Source of the DNA: an uncultured Phycisphaerales bacterium
GTDB taxonomy: Bacteria > Planctomycetota > Phycisphaerae > Sedimentisphaerales > Anaerobacaceae
Assembly: GCA_903857265.1 (NCBI GenBank)
Contig: CAIODZ010000010.1
Span: forward strand, 1-64,000
Direction of reading: 5' to 3'
Length of the DNA: 64,000 nt
The position numbers and the translations under genes were made by a program. Positions 1 to 8,124 of this stretch are shown here, piece after piece. Position 1 is the first letter of the stretch. Every line of letters starts with the position of its first letter. Under the pieces are notes generated by a model that was given only the letters and a program-made list of their open reading frames with translations, made no database searches and was not told where the DNA came from.

Positions 1-248
1 AGCATCTCGGCATCGACGAAAAAATCCTCGCAGAGGGCGCAAATATTGAATATGTAAAAGATACAGGTGAAGGAATAGACGATTCCATAAAACAAGTTGA
101 CGAAGGCGCCAAACAGGCCGCCTTATTTATGAATCCGACAAAAATGAAACAAATTGAAATGGTCACCGCAACCGGCGAGAGGATGCCTCAGAAATCGACT
201 TTCTTTTATCCGAAGGTCTATACCGGGCTGGTGATAAATAAACACTAA
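1..248 (+). CDS. DUF1015 family protein, C-terminal end (partial)
   Basis: Reading in the frame that starts at base 3 gives 81 residues before the stop at 246-248. The end contains ALFMNPTKMKQIEMV and GERMPQKSTFFYPKVYTGLV, which matches the conserved C-terminus of DUF1015 proteins. The family is conserved and of unknown biochemical function. The start lies outside the window. The gene sits 24 bases before a class V aminotransferase on the same strand, and DUF1015 genes are often found beside serine or glycine metabolism genes, so an operon is likely. Confidence 0.8.
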   Translation, partial: HLGIDEKILAEGANIEYVKDTGEGIDDSIKQVDEGAKQAALFMNPTKMKQIEMVTATGERMPQKSTFFYPKVYTGLVINKH

Positions 249-272
249 CGTTTTATTGTAGAGGAGAAGTAT

Positions 273-1361
273 ATGGTTGACTGGAGAAAACCCCCAAGAT
301 TGTTTATTCCTGGACCCGTCCTGGTCAAGGAAGATGTCCTTCAACAGCTGGCTCGGCCAACGCTGGGACATCGTGGCAAAGAGTATGCCCAACTGCATGG
401 TGAAGTTATTGACATGCTCAAGAAAGTCCTATTCACTAATCAGCATGTCTTCCTTGTTACTTCATCAGCGTCAGGAATGTGGGAGGCCTCCATCCGCAAC
501 TGCGTCGATTTCAACGAGACCGTTCTGGCCACCTGCTGCGGCGCCTTCAGCGATAAATGGGCTGATGTCATTAAAAGCTGCGGAAGAAACTGCGACGAGC
601 TGAAGGTTGAGTGGGGTCAGGCCGTTACCGCTGATATGATTGACAAAAAACTTGCGTCCGGCAAATACGCCGCGATTACGCTGGTCTATAACGAGACAAG
701 CACCGGGCTTACAAACCCGCTTTATGAAGTCAGCGAAATGATGAAGAAAAAGTATCCCGACGTTTTGGTATTCGTGGATGCCGTCAGCGGTCTGGTAGGT
801 CTGCCGATGCACTTCGACCAGCTCGGCTGGGATATTGTGTTTGCCTCCGTTCAGAAGGCATTTGCTCTTCCGCCCGGCTTCACTGTAGCCGCTGTCAGCA
901 ATCGTGCTATGGAAAAATGCAAGAAGGTCCCGCAGAGGGGTTACTACTTCGACTTCGCGCCTTTTGTCAAATCCAATGAGAAAAACCAGACGCCGACAAC
1001 TCCGAGCATTCCGCATATCTTCGGGCTGCACTATCAATGCACCAAACTGGTGAAAGAAGGTATGGAAAATGTATGGAAACGCCACAAAGAAATGGGCGAT
1101 TACACAAGGGCATGGGCAAAGGAAAAATTCGGGCTGTTTTGCGAGGAAAAGTACGCCTCCAACACACTGACGACCGTCAAGAACACAAGGGGCGTTGTTG
1201 TCGCAGACATTATCAAGGCAGTTCAGGAAAAGCACCAGACCGCCTTCGGAAACGGCTACAACAAGCTCAAAGAAGTAACCTTCAGAATCGCTCACATGGG
1301 CGATATCACTCTGAAAGACCTCAAGGAACTGACCGGCTGGATTGACTCAGAACTGAAATAG
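273..1361 (+). CDS. Class V aminotransferase (alanine-glyoxylate / serine-pyruvate type)
   Basis: This 362-residue protein has the fold-type I, class V aminotransferase pattern: an N-terminal FIPGPVLVKEDVL stretch, HRGKEY near residue 32, and the PLP-binding lysine expected in ASVQKAF (Lys195). Enzymes of this group interconvert serine, alanine, glyoxylate and pyruvate or make phosphoserine. A start at 273 is supported by GAGGAG about 10 bases upstream. It follows the DUF1015 gene closely and ends before an intrinsic terminator at 1393-1425. The exact amino donor and acceptor cannot be read from the sequence. A role in serine metabolism is inferred from the context. Confidence 0.85.
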   Translation: MVDWRKPPRLFIPGPVLVKEDVLQQLARPTLGHRGKEYAQLHGEVIDMLKKVLFTNQHVFLVTSSASGMWEASIRNCVDFNETVLATCCGAFSDKWADVIKSCGRNCDELKVEWGQAVTADMIDKKLASGKYAAITLVYNETSTGLTNPLYEVSEMMKKKYPDVLVFVDAVSGLVGLPMHFDQLGWDIVFASVQKAFALPPGFTVAAVSNRAMEKCKKVPQRGYYFDFAPFVKSNEKNQTPTTPSIPHIFGLHYQCTKLVKEGMENVWKRHKEMGDYTRAWAKEKFGLFCEEKYASNTLTTVKNTRGVVVADIIKAVQEKHQTAFGNGYNKLKEVTFRIAHMGDITLKDLKELTGWIDSELK

Positions 1362-1392
1362 CGTTAGCCCGCTAAAACAACTGGGTTCTCAC

Positions 1393-1425
1393 AAAGACCT
1401 CCGATTCGTCGGGGGTCTTTTTTTT
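1393..1425 (+). terminator. Intrinsic terminator after the aminotransferase gene
   Basis: AAAGACC(T)CCGA pairs with TCGG(G)GGTCTTT around a short loop and is followed by eight T residues. It lies 32 bases after the aminotransferase stop codon. Confidence 0.85.
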
Positions 1426-1438
1426 CACGCCGGCCAAT

Positions 1439-1903
1439 TCACGAGCCGAGGTGGTAGGTGAATTCCAGAATCTTCGGCTTGACAAGCTTGCGGTAGTCAT
1501 CCATCTTCATCACGATTGCCTTGTCGTGCACGCCCGCCTGGAACATTATATGGTCGTCGCCTTCGAGCGCCTTATCCATAATCGTCGGTATGTCATACAA
1601 ATTCCCGAAAGGCGGCTCCGCCCCAAGCTCGCAATTGCCAAAGAGCCGTCCAATCTCTTCTTCTTCCGCAAGCTCCACCGATTTGGCCCCAAGCTGCTTT
1701 TTCATCGCCCCCAAATCCACTTTATAGCAGGCCGCGAGCACACACATTACGTATTTGCCGTCAACCTTGACAATAACCGGCTTGACGACAAACATCCCCG
1801 GCTCATGCTCAACCGCCGCCATTTGCTGTGCGCTGAACGTCGGCTTGTGCTCCCTCGATTCGTATTTTACTCCCGATTTCTTTAAATACTCCAGCACCTG
1901 CAT
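1439..1903 (-). CDS. YbaK/ProX-type aminoacyl-tRNA deacylase
   Basis: The 154-residue protein matches the YbaK/EbsC editing-domain family in length and pattern. These are cytoplasmic trans-editing enzymes that hydrolyse mischarged tRNA. The visible signs are an early KPTFSAQQMA segment, a VVKPVIVKVDGKYVM strand region with the lysine expected in the active site, and GNCELGAEPPFGNLY, the family's glycine/proline-rich binding loop. GGAGGG lies 7 bases before the ATG at 1903. Whether it edits Ala-tRNA-Pro, Cys-tRNA-Pro or another species cannot be told. It is convergent with the aminotransferase gene. Confidence 0.85.
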   Translation of the reverse strand: MQVLEYLKKSGVKYESREHKPTFSAQQMAAVEHEPGMFVVKPVIVKVDGKYVMCVLAACYKVDLGAMKKQLGAKSVELAEEEEIGRLFGNCELGAEPPFGNLYDIPTIMDKALEGDDHIMFQAGVHDKAIVMKMDDYRKLVKPKILEFTYHLGS

Positions 1904-1954
1904 TTTATGCCCTCCAAAAAAATTAATAACCTCTAAAATACGTTATCGTCTCGC

Positions 1955-3646
1955 TTAACGCACGTAAACCTCGTATGTATATCCTATCTCTTTCTGCTCG
2001 CCTGCCGCAAGTTCCATAGTCCAGGTCAGACGGACATTGGCATTTACCATTCGCAGGGACTTTGCCAACTTTTCGAGTTTTGCCTCGGGCTGCATCGCCT
2101 TCACCTCGCCCGACAGCGACTTTGTGACCTCAAGCGTAATCGGTTTATCCTGATTATTCGTCACTGAAAGCTTCCCCTCAACCGTAACCAAATCCCAATT
2201 TGTGTTATACCATTGCACAGCATTGTGTTTCCTGTCTTTTTCAAGCTCTATTTGCTCTGCCTTGATGTTCATCGCACGCGTAATCTTTATCGTCCCCTTT
2301 TCCTTGACCGGCGTGAAATTCAGCGTGTCCTGTCCCAGTATCACGCCTTCCTTGACTATCTCCGCGGGCGCAGTCGTCCAGGGCAGCTTCATTACGTTAT
2401 CCAGCCGGATGCAATGCCAGACTTCCTGCTGCTCCGGCTCACGCTGCTGCCTGCCCTGGTCATAATAGCTCCCTTCCGGATTTATATAATTCGGTATCTC
2501 CCAGCGATAGACATGCTTATACGGCGCCGACTCGGTGAACAACGGGAAATATCCAACCTCCCCTTTCGCCAGCCGCACTTTCTCAACAGGGTACAAGAAT
2601 AAATCCTCAGCCGTCTTACCTACCTCCGCCGCTCCATATGCCGGCATTACCGGCATTTCGCCCGCCATTTCCAGCCGGTCGTCGGCCATACTCTGACTCA
2701 CAACATTATACATAACTCCTCCCAGTGCTCCTGCTGCGCGTCCCCGTGCGCTTTGACCTCTTATGAGCGATTGCAAAAACTGTGCAAGGTTTTCTTTCAT
2801 CGCAATGGGGTCGGCAACGTCGGCAAACTGCAAATTTGGAAAGCCCGTAACAAATTTCACATCCACTCCGTTCAAATCGCATACCTCGTCCATAACTTCC
2901 GCTTTTGCCGCAAGCCGCGCATTTTCCGGTTCGGTTATATCAATCATATAACTCGGCGCCCACGTCGCCCCCTTGGCCAAGCAGCTTACTATGATTTTTT
3001 GTCCCCCTGCTGACTTGTTCAAAGAAACATCCAGCCGGACTTCTTTTGATTTCTTCTCGTATTTCGCCGCCGGGGCTTTGTCTGCAAAATCTACCCTGAC
3101 AATCCTGTCCGCGCTAACGGCAATCTGTCCCTGGTCCGTGCCCAAAAACACCATATTCCGTATTCCGTAATACCCCGGATTTTCGGCGTTAATTACTCTT
3201 CCGGGAGCATAAGGATTAGTGGGTAGATTTTGCTGCTCTTGCGTTACTTTCAGCAGTTTCGCCTCAACATTCGCATCCGGCTTATCATTAAAATATACTT
3301 TTACATTCCTCCCGATATTACCTTTGAGTAAATCCACCATTGTCGTTGCCTCAACCTGCTCTTTGCCCTCTATTTCTTTGGCTACCACGCTTTCGACATC
3401 TACCTTGGGCAGATATGAAACCCAGAACGTCCCGTGTGACGCTGCCGCATCGGGGACAACATAAAAGGACTTAACTTTTTCAGGGATAGTTACCTCCCAG
3501 ACAAAAAATCCCAGGCCGTTTTTGAAAAGCGAAACCTGCTTAAGCTCCATTTTCGCTTCTGTCGCCGACTCCTCTGAAAAGGCATATCCCGCAAAACCCA
3601 GAACCGCTGCAACGACCAAAACCAGTGAATTTTGTATCCGCCTCAT
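1955..3646 (-). CDS. Secreted DUF4139-like protein
   Basis: The 563-residue protein starts with a signal peptide (hydrophobic residues 8-22 ending at GYAFSEE). The body is beta-rich: an N-terminal KQVSLFKNGLGFFVWEV strand, a central ATWAPSYMIDI motif followed by EVCDLNGVDVKFVTGFP, and a C-terminal domain ending in EIGYTYEVYVR. This resembles DUF4139/mucoidy-inhibitor-like proteins, whose function is unknown. A clear AGGAGG precedes the ATG, and a TTGACT-17-TATTTT promoter lies upstream at 3729-3757. The gene is divergent from the HtrA protease gene. Location outside the cytoplasm is inferred from the signal peptide. Confidence 0.65.
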   Translation of the reverse strand: MRRIQNSLVLVVAAVLGFAGYAFSEESATEAKMELKQVSLFKNGLGFFVWEVTIPEKVKSFYVVPDAAASHGTFWVSYLPKVDVESVVAKEIEGKEQVEATTMVDLLKGNIGRNVKVYFNDKPDANVEAKLLKVTQEQQNLPTNPYAPGRVINAENPGYYGIRNMVFLGTDQGQIAVSADRIVRVDFADKAPAAKYEKKSKEVRLDVSLNKSAGGQKIIVSCLAKGATWAPSYMIDITEPENARLAAKAEVMDEVCDLNGVDVKFVTGFPNLQFADVADPIAMKENLAQFLQSLIRGQSARGRAAGALGGVMYNVVSQSMADDRLEMAGEMPVMPAYGAAEVGKTAEDLFLYPVEKVRLAKGEVGYFPLFTESAPYKHVYRWEIPNYINPEGSYYDQGRQQREPEQQEVWHCIRLDNVMKLPWTTAPAEIVKEGVILGQDTLNFTPVKEKGTIKITRAMNIKAEQIELEKDRKHNAVQWYNTNWDLVTVEGKLSVTNNQDKPITLEVTKSLSGEVKAMQPEAKLEKLAKSLRMVNANVRLTWTMELAAGEQKEIGYTYEVYVR

Positions 3647-3728
3647 TGTCCAAACCTCCTTTTAAGAACAATATCCCGTTTCGTATCCGTTATCCTTAAC
3701 CTTTTTCCCGCATATTTGAGCAGCTACC

Positions 3729-3757
3729 AAAATACGCTTCGTAACCGTAACAGTCAA
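3729..3757 (-). promoter_or_regulatory. Sigma-70-type promoter for the DUF4139-like gene
   Basis: Read on the minus strand, TTGACT (3752-3757) is separated by 17 bases from TATTTT (3729-3734). This places transcription start near 3722, about 75 bases before the ATG. Confidence 0.6.
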
Positions 3758-3804
3758 CAATGTTTGTATTAAAGCAAACTGAAACTCGCCCCCTCCAAAA
3801 AAGC

Positions 3805-3834
3805 TTTAGACCAGCCGAACCCAAGGTCTATAAA
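3805..3834 (+). promoter_or_regulatory. Possible promoter for the HtrA/Do protease gene
   Basis: TTTAGA (3805-3810), 18 bases, TATAAA (3829-3834). The -35 match is weak. If used, it starts transcription inside the first 53 codons of the longest reading frame, which supports translation from 3919. Confidence 0.35.
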
Positions 3835-3918
3835 ATCGTATTAAAGCCATGTAACTCCAGCAGCAAAAAAGGTTTTGGGCGCGTATTTCTGAACATCGAT
3901 TATTTGGATACCAAGAAA

Positions 3919-5385
3919 ATGATTACGATAGCAAAGCCGTCTAAACATCAAACATTATCCCGTATCAGCTTCGTTCTCATCGTTTTTTCGCTAATTTCGC
4001 CATTATCAGCCCTTGCCGAGAATTCAAAAAGTATCGATACTCTTCGCCAGCTTGGTAAGGCATTTGCTTCAATCGCCGAAAAGGACTCGCCTGCCGTAGT
4101 CAGTATCAAGGCAAACCAGGCCATAACCCAGACATATTCCCTCGAATCGCCCTTTGATGATGAATTCTTCCAGCAATTTTTCGGCAGGCAGTTCCGCCAG
4201 CAGCAACAACGGCAACCCCAGCAAAGAAAAATCATCAGGCCCGTTCAGGGTTCCGGCTTTATCGTCTCAAAGGACGGCTACATCCTCACAAATAATCACG
4301 TCGTCGAAGACGCCGAGAAAATCATGGTAACACTTATGGACGGCCGGGAATTGCAGGCGAAACTTGTCGGCACTGACCCTTCTACAGAAGTCGCGGTCAT
4401 CAAAATTGACGCCAACGACCTGCACGTCCTCGAGCTGGCTAACTCCGACACAATTGAAGTTGGCGAATGGGTAATCGCCATAGGCAATCCATTCGGACTT
4501 AGCCACACCGTAACTGCCGGCATCGTCAGCGCAAAAGGCAGAAACGGCCTGGGGCTTTCAGCATACGAGGACTTTATACAAACCGACGCGGCAATCAACC
4601 CCGGCAACTCAGGCGGCCCGCTGGTTGACCTCGACGGAAAAGTCGTCGGCATCAACACCGCCATAGTCGGGGCAAACATTAACATAGGCATTGGTCTGGC
4701 TATCCCAATAAATATGGCAAAGTCCGTTTACGACCAGCTCGTCCAAAAAGGCAAAGTCGTCCGCGGATTCCTTGGCGTTACCATCCAGGACATCACGCCC
4801 GACCTGGCGGAATCGTTCAAACTAAAGGACACCAAAGGCGTCATCATTCCCGATGTTTCGCCTGATTCCGCAGCAGCAAAAGCCGGTCTTAAAGCCGGTG
4901 ACATCATCATCGCGTTTGACGGCAAGCCGGTCGAAAAAGCAGCGGAATTCCAGAGACGCGTCGCAATGAAAAAACCGGGCAGCGAAGTCGAAATCATCGT
5001 CCTGCGCGACGGGAAAAAGCAGACGCTTACTGCCAAACTCGAAGAAAAACCATCTGATGAACAGCTCGCCGCAAATACTACAAAAGAGCAGGCATCCGAA
5101 AAACTCGGCGTCACCATACAAAATCTTACTGACGATTTAGCCAAACAGTTTGGGTTCGTTGGACAAAAAGGAGTCCTCGTTACCGACGTGGAATCCGACT
5201 CTCCGGCAGCAATGGCGGGTATTCAGCCCGGAAGCTTAATTCAGGAAGTAAACCGCAAATCGGTTGAGAACGTCAAGGAATTCAAAGCAGCGGTAGAAAC
5301 TGCTGCGAAAGAAGGAAAAGTAATGTTGCGCGTCAGATACGAAAAAAACAGCATATTCGTCGTCCTGACAATTCCGAAAGATTAA
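3919..5385 (+). CDS. degP: HtrA/Do-family periplasmic serine protease with two PDZ domains
   Basis: From the ATG at 3919 the protein is 488 residues: a signal peptide (hydrophobic stretch ending PLSALAEN), a trypsin-like domain and two PDZ domains. The catalytic His is in TNNHVV (His127) and the Ser in NPGNSGGPL (Ser231). The place of the catalytic Asp, usually [ST]D-[IL]-A, reads STEVAVIKI, so Glu replaces Asp. PDZ1 has [11 protein letters not shown] and PDZ2 has KLGVTIQNL. The frame is open back to 3760, but the signal peptide falls at the N-terminus only from 3919, and the divergent gene's promoter lies at 3729-3757 next to the 3760 ATG. HtrA proteins degrade or refold misfolded envelope proteins. 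The gene is followed by its own terminator. Confidence 0.92.
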   Translation: MITIAKPSKHQTLSRISFVLIVFSLISPLSALAENSKSIDTLRQLGKAFASIAEKDSPAVVSIKANQAITQTYSLESPFDDEFFQQFFGRQFRQQQQRQPQQRKIIRPVQGSGFIVSKDGYILTNNHVVEDAEKIMVTLMDGRELQAKLVGTDPSTEVAVIKIDANDLHVLELANSDTIEVGEWVIAIGNPFGLSHTVTAGIVSAKGRNGLGLSAYEDFIQTDAAINPGNSGGPLVDLDGKVVGINTAIVGANINIGIGLAIPINMAKSVYDQLVQKGKVVRGFLGVTIQDITPDLAESFKLKDTKGVIIPDVSPDSAAAKAGLKAGDIIIAFDGKPVEKAAEFQRRVAMKKPGSEVEIIVLRDGKKQTLTAKLEEKPSDEQLAANTTKEQASEKLGVTIQNLTDDLAKQFGFVGQKGVLVTDVESDSPAAMAGIQPGSLIQEVNRKSVENVKEFKAAVETAAKEGKVMLRVRYEKNSIFVVLTIPKD

Positions 5386-5420
5386 TTACGCCACAAGTGT
5401 ATATTTGTTGGCCCGATTAC

Positions 5421-5450
5421 AAAAGCCCCGTCCCCGCGGGGCTTTTTTTA
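5421..5450 (+). terminator. Intrinsic terminator after the HtrA gene
   Basis: AAAAGCCCCG pairs with CGGGGCTTTT across a short loop and runs into seven T residues. It ends about 65 bases after the protease stop codon and lies inside the 5' part of the longest reading frame of the next gene, arguing against a start at 5397. Confidence 0.9.
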
Positions 5451-5495
5451 TTGTCACTTACAAGAAAAAATACTTATACTTGCCCTATATGCTCA

Positions 5496-6422
5496 ATTAG
5501 GATACTTGATTTTTACACAAAGTATTTCGCTGTATGGGTGGTAATTTTCGCCGTCGCTGCGTATTTCTATCCCGCCCCTTTCACTGCGTTGCAGCCCTGG
5601 AACGGATGGTTTTTCGCCGTTACTATGTTCGGCATAGGCGCAGTGCTTTCAGTCGATGACTTCAAACACATCATCAAAAATCCTGTTATCGTTCTCATTG
5701 GCGCCTGCGCGCAATTCATAATAATGCCTTTCGGTGCATTCCTGTTGGCCAAAGCGTTTGGTCTGCCTGCCGAGGCCGCGGCGGGCCTGATTCTTGCCGG
5801 GGCCGCACCCGACGCGATGGCAGGCAACGTAATGAGCTATGTCGCCAAAGCCGACACCGCTTATGCTATATCGCTCACTACAGTTACGACGCTGGTATGC
5901 CCTGTTGTCACTCCGGGCCTTACTTATCTGCTTGCCGGCTCGCGAATCGAAATCCATTTCTGGGCCATGCTCATCGACGTTCTTCTTACCGTAATAATCC
6001 CCCTGCTTGCTGGTTTTGCCATAAGGCATTACTTCAGAAAACCCGTGGAAAAAATTCTTCCTGTCTTCCCCGCCCTGTCCTCAACTTTCATCGTGTTTAT
6101 TTGCGCTCTTGTTGTGGCGATTAACCGTGAGTTTATCCTTGAGGCAACGGGGCCGATTCTGGCGGCTGTAATCATCCTGAATCTCGGCGGAATGCTTGGC
6201 GGCTATGGCGTCGGCGCATTTTTCAAAATGGATTATCGCCAGAAACGCACGCTGGCCCTCCAGGTTGGAATGCAGAACGCTGCCCTCGGCACACGCCTGG
6301 CGATTGACTACATCAGCCCAAAAGCCGCCATCCCCACGGCCTTTTTCATCTTCGTCTGCATCATCACCGCCGCCATCGCCGCCGCAATATGGCAAAGGTC
6401 TGTGCCCGAAACTCAAAACTAA
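5496..6422 (+). CDS. Bile acid:sodium symporter family transporter; start uncertain
   Basis: The protein is hydrophobic throughout with about nine to ten membrane segments and the family's glycine-rich cores (MFGIGAVLSVDDFKHII, LILAGAAPDAMAGNVMSYVA, LALQVGMQNAALGTRLAID). It belongs to the BASS/SBF inner-membrane transporters; the substrate is unknown and need not be a bile acid. The conserved body begins at ILDFYTKYFAVW near 5502. The frame is open from 5397, but the terminator at 5421-5450 lies inside that part and no ATG, GTG or TTG sits at the expected place. An ATG at 5489 would fit as MLNRILDFY if one T of the pair at 5497-5498 were absent. The start given here is only the limit of convincing homology. 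Confidence 0.75.
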   Translation: MRILDFYTKYFAVWVVIFAVAAYFYPAPFTALQPWNGWFFAVTMFGIGAVLSVDDFKHIIKNPVIVLIGACAQFIIMPFGAFLLAKAFGLPAEAAAGLILAGAAPDAMAGNVMSYVAKADTAYAISLTTVTTLVCPVVTPGLTYLLAGSRIEIHFWAMLIDVLLTVIIPLLAGFAIRHYFRKPVEKILPVFPALSSTFIVFICALVVAINREFILEATGPILAAVIILNLGGMLGGYGVGAFFKMDYRQKRTLALQVGMQNAALGTRLAIDYISPKAAIPTAFFIFVCIITAAIAAAIWQRSVPETQN

Positions 6423-6510
6423 AAACTTTTATCCGCCTTATGTTTGACGGACAACACTCAAACCTGATATCAATCCTTAATTCCTGAGGCAATAATTGAT
6501 GAAAAGCGGC

Positions 6511-6539
6511 TTGCTTTTAAAACCCGGAATTGATATAAT
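6511..6539 (+). promoter_or_regulatory. Promoter of the pyrR-pyrB-pyrC gene cluster
   Basis: TTGCTT (6511-6516), a 17-base spacer, and TATAAT (6534-6539) with an extended -10 (TGATATAAT). Transcription would begin near 6546, about 38 bases before pyrR, leaving no room for a classic PyrR attenuator ahead of the first gene. Confidence 0.75.
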
Positions 6540-6583
6540 TTTCCAAACTTAAGCATGTTCTAAAAGAGGGTCAATAGCGACAA

Positions 6584-7111
6584 ATGAAGGTATTGCTGAA
6601 CGCCAAACAAATCGACAGCATCCTCAACAAGCTGACAAGCCGAATTATCGCCGATATTCCCGAGGGCGTTGAAATAGCCGTAATAGGAATCCGAAGCAGG
6701 GGCGAAATCGTCGCGCAACGGCTGGCGAAACGACTCTCCGAAAAAATCGGCAGCGATATACCCTGCGGGACGCTCGATATCACTCTCTATCGCGACGACC
6801 TCAATTCGCCCAAAAGCGGCTCGCAGCCGCGGGTCCGCACCACTGAAATCACCTTCGATATAGACGACAAACTAATAATCCTCGTTGATGACGTTCTGCA
6901 TACGGGCAGATCAGCGAGAGCGGCTATGGACGCGCTGATTGACCTGGGCAGACCAAAGGCAATTCGTCTGGCGGTGCTCGTTGACAGGGCGGGGCGGGAA
7001 TTCCCCATTCAAGCCGACTACGCCGGCTATAAGGCGGACGCAAAACCGGAAAAATTAGTCCAGGTATTTTTGAAAGAATCGGACAACAAAGAACAGGTCA
7101 TAGTCGAATAA
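6584..7111 (+). CDS. pyrR: PyrR bifunctional pyrimidine regulator / uracil phosphoribosyltransferase
   Basis: The 175-residue protein has the PRTase signature IILVDDVLHTGRSARAA (about residues 99-115) and the PyrR-type SRGEIVAQRLA and LYRDDL segments. Length and order match PyrR, which binds pyr mRNA to attenuate transcription and has UPRTase activity. It is first in a cluster with pyrB and pyrC. RNA regulation here is inferred from the family; no terminator/antiterminator pair is visible in the short leader or in the 35-base pyrR-pyrB gap. Confidence 0.92.
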   Translation: MKVLLNAKQIDSILNKLTSRIIADIPEGVEIAVIGIRSRGEIVAQRLAKRLSEKIGSDIPCGTLDITLYRDDLNSPKSGSQPRVRTTEITFDIDDKLIILVDDVLHTGRSARAAMDALIDLGRPKAIRLAVLVDRAGREFPIQADYAGYKADAKPEKLVQVFLKESDNKEQVIVE

Positions 7112-7146
7112 CCTGATTAAAAATTAAATTAAGGCGGTCGCCAGGT

Positions 7147-8124
7147 ATGGCTGAAAAGGGCAAAACAAAGGAATTTAAATGGCAGCGCAAACATCTGCTC
7201 GGCCTTAGAGAATTAACCGCTGAAGAAATTACTTATATCCTCGACACCGCGCAGGGCTTCGAGGAAATAAGCGCAAGAGCAGTAAAAAAAGCCCCCCCCC
7301 TGCGAGGCAAGCTCGTGGTCAATCTTTTCTTCGAGGACAGCACCCGAACGCGAAACAGCTTCGCCCTGGCCGCAAATCGGTTAAGCGCCGACGTCGTCGA
7401 ATTTACCAAAAAAGACAGCTCAGTCAGCAAGGGCGAGACGCTTCTCGACACCGCCCGCAACCTCGAAGCAATGGGCATCGATATCGTCGTCATCCGCCAT
7501 AACGCGGGCGGCGCACCTACGCTGCTCAGCAAATGCATAAACGCCTGCGTTGTCAACGCCGGCGATGGCTACTGCGAACACCCGACACAAGGTCTGCTCG
7601 ACGTCTTCACTATCCGCAAACGCAAAGGTTCACTCAAGGGACTCAAAATCGCAATCGTAGGCGATATATCGCATTCACGGGTGGCCCGCAGCGATATGTG
7701 GGCAATGACAAAACTCGGGGCAGAAGTAACTTTCGTCGGGCCTCCGACACTGATGCCGCCCAAAGTCGAACAATTGCCCGTCAAAATCAGCTACTCGCTC
7801 GATGACGTTATCGAAAAAGTTGACGTAATAAATATGCTCCGAATCCAGTTCGAACGCTTGGGCGGCAACCCGTTCCCATCGGTACGCGAATACTCTCACT
7901 ACTTCGGCCTGACCGTGGAGCGAATGAAAAGGGCAAAGCCCGACATTATCGTTATGCACCCCGGCCCGATAAACAGGGGACTTGAAATAGAAAGTGAAGT
8001 CGCCGACGGCAAAAACAGCGTCATACTCCAGCAGGTAACCAACGGCGTCACCGTAAGAATGGCTGTGCTGTTCCTGGTGAACCAAGCCGCGGCTGAAAAA
8101 CAGGCAGAAGCGCAAAATGGCTAA
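7147..8124 (+). CDS. pyrB: Aspartate carbamoyltransferase catalytic subunit
   Basis: The 325-residue protein carries the carbamoyl-phosphate motif FFEDSTRTRNSF, the HPTQGLLD motif and MHPGPINRG near the C-terminus, all typical of ATCase. It catalyses carbamoyl phosphate + L-aspartate to N-carbamoyl-L-aspartate, the first committed step of pyrimidine synthesis. AAGGCGG precedes the start. The 3' end overlaps the pyrC start by eight bases, which suggests translational coupling. No regulatory subunit gene (pyrI) is present in the window. Confidence 0.96.
   Translation: MAEKGKTKEFKWQRKHLLGLRELTAEEITYILDTAQGFEEISARAVKKAPPLRGKLVVNLFFEDSTRTRNSFALAANRLSADVVEFTKKDSSVSKGETLLDTARNLEAMGIDIVVIRHNAGGAPTLLSKCINACVVNAGDGYCEHPTQGLLDVFTIRKRKGSLKGLKIAIVGDISHSRVARSDMWAMTKLGAEVTFVGPPTLMPPKVEQLPVKISYSLDDVIEKVDVINMLRIQFERLGGNPFPSVREYSHYFGLTVERMKRAKPDIIVMHPGPINRGLEIESEVADGKNSVILQQVTNGVTVRMAVLFLVNQAAAEKQAEAQNG

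Noticed and set aside
471-1295. Long open frame on the minus strand inside the aminotransferase gene
   Set aside because: It is antisense to a well-conserved enzyme and has no family pattern. Similar antisense frames throughout the window were rejected for the same reason.
3760-3918. N-terminal extension of the HtrA protease (53 residues before the signal peptide)
   Set aside because: It would bury the signal peptide, has no ribosome binding site, and its ATG abuts the promoter of the divergent gene.
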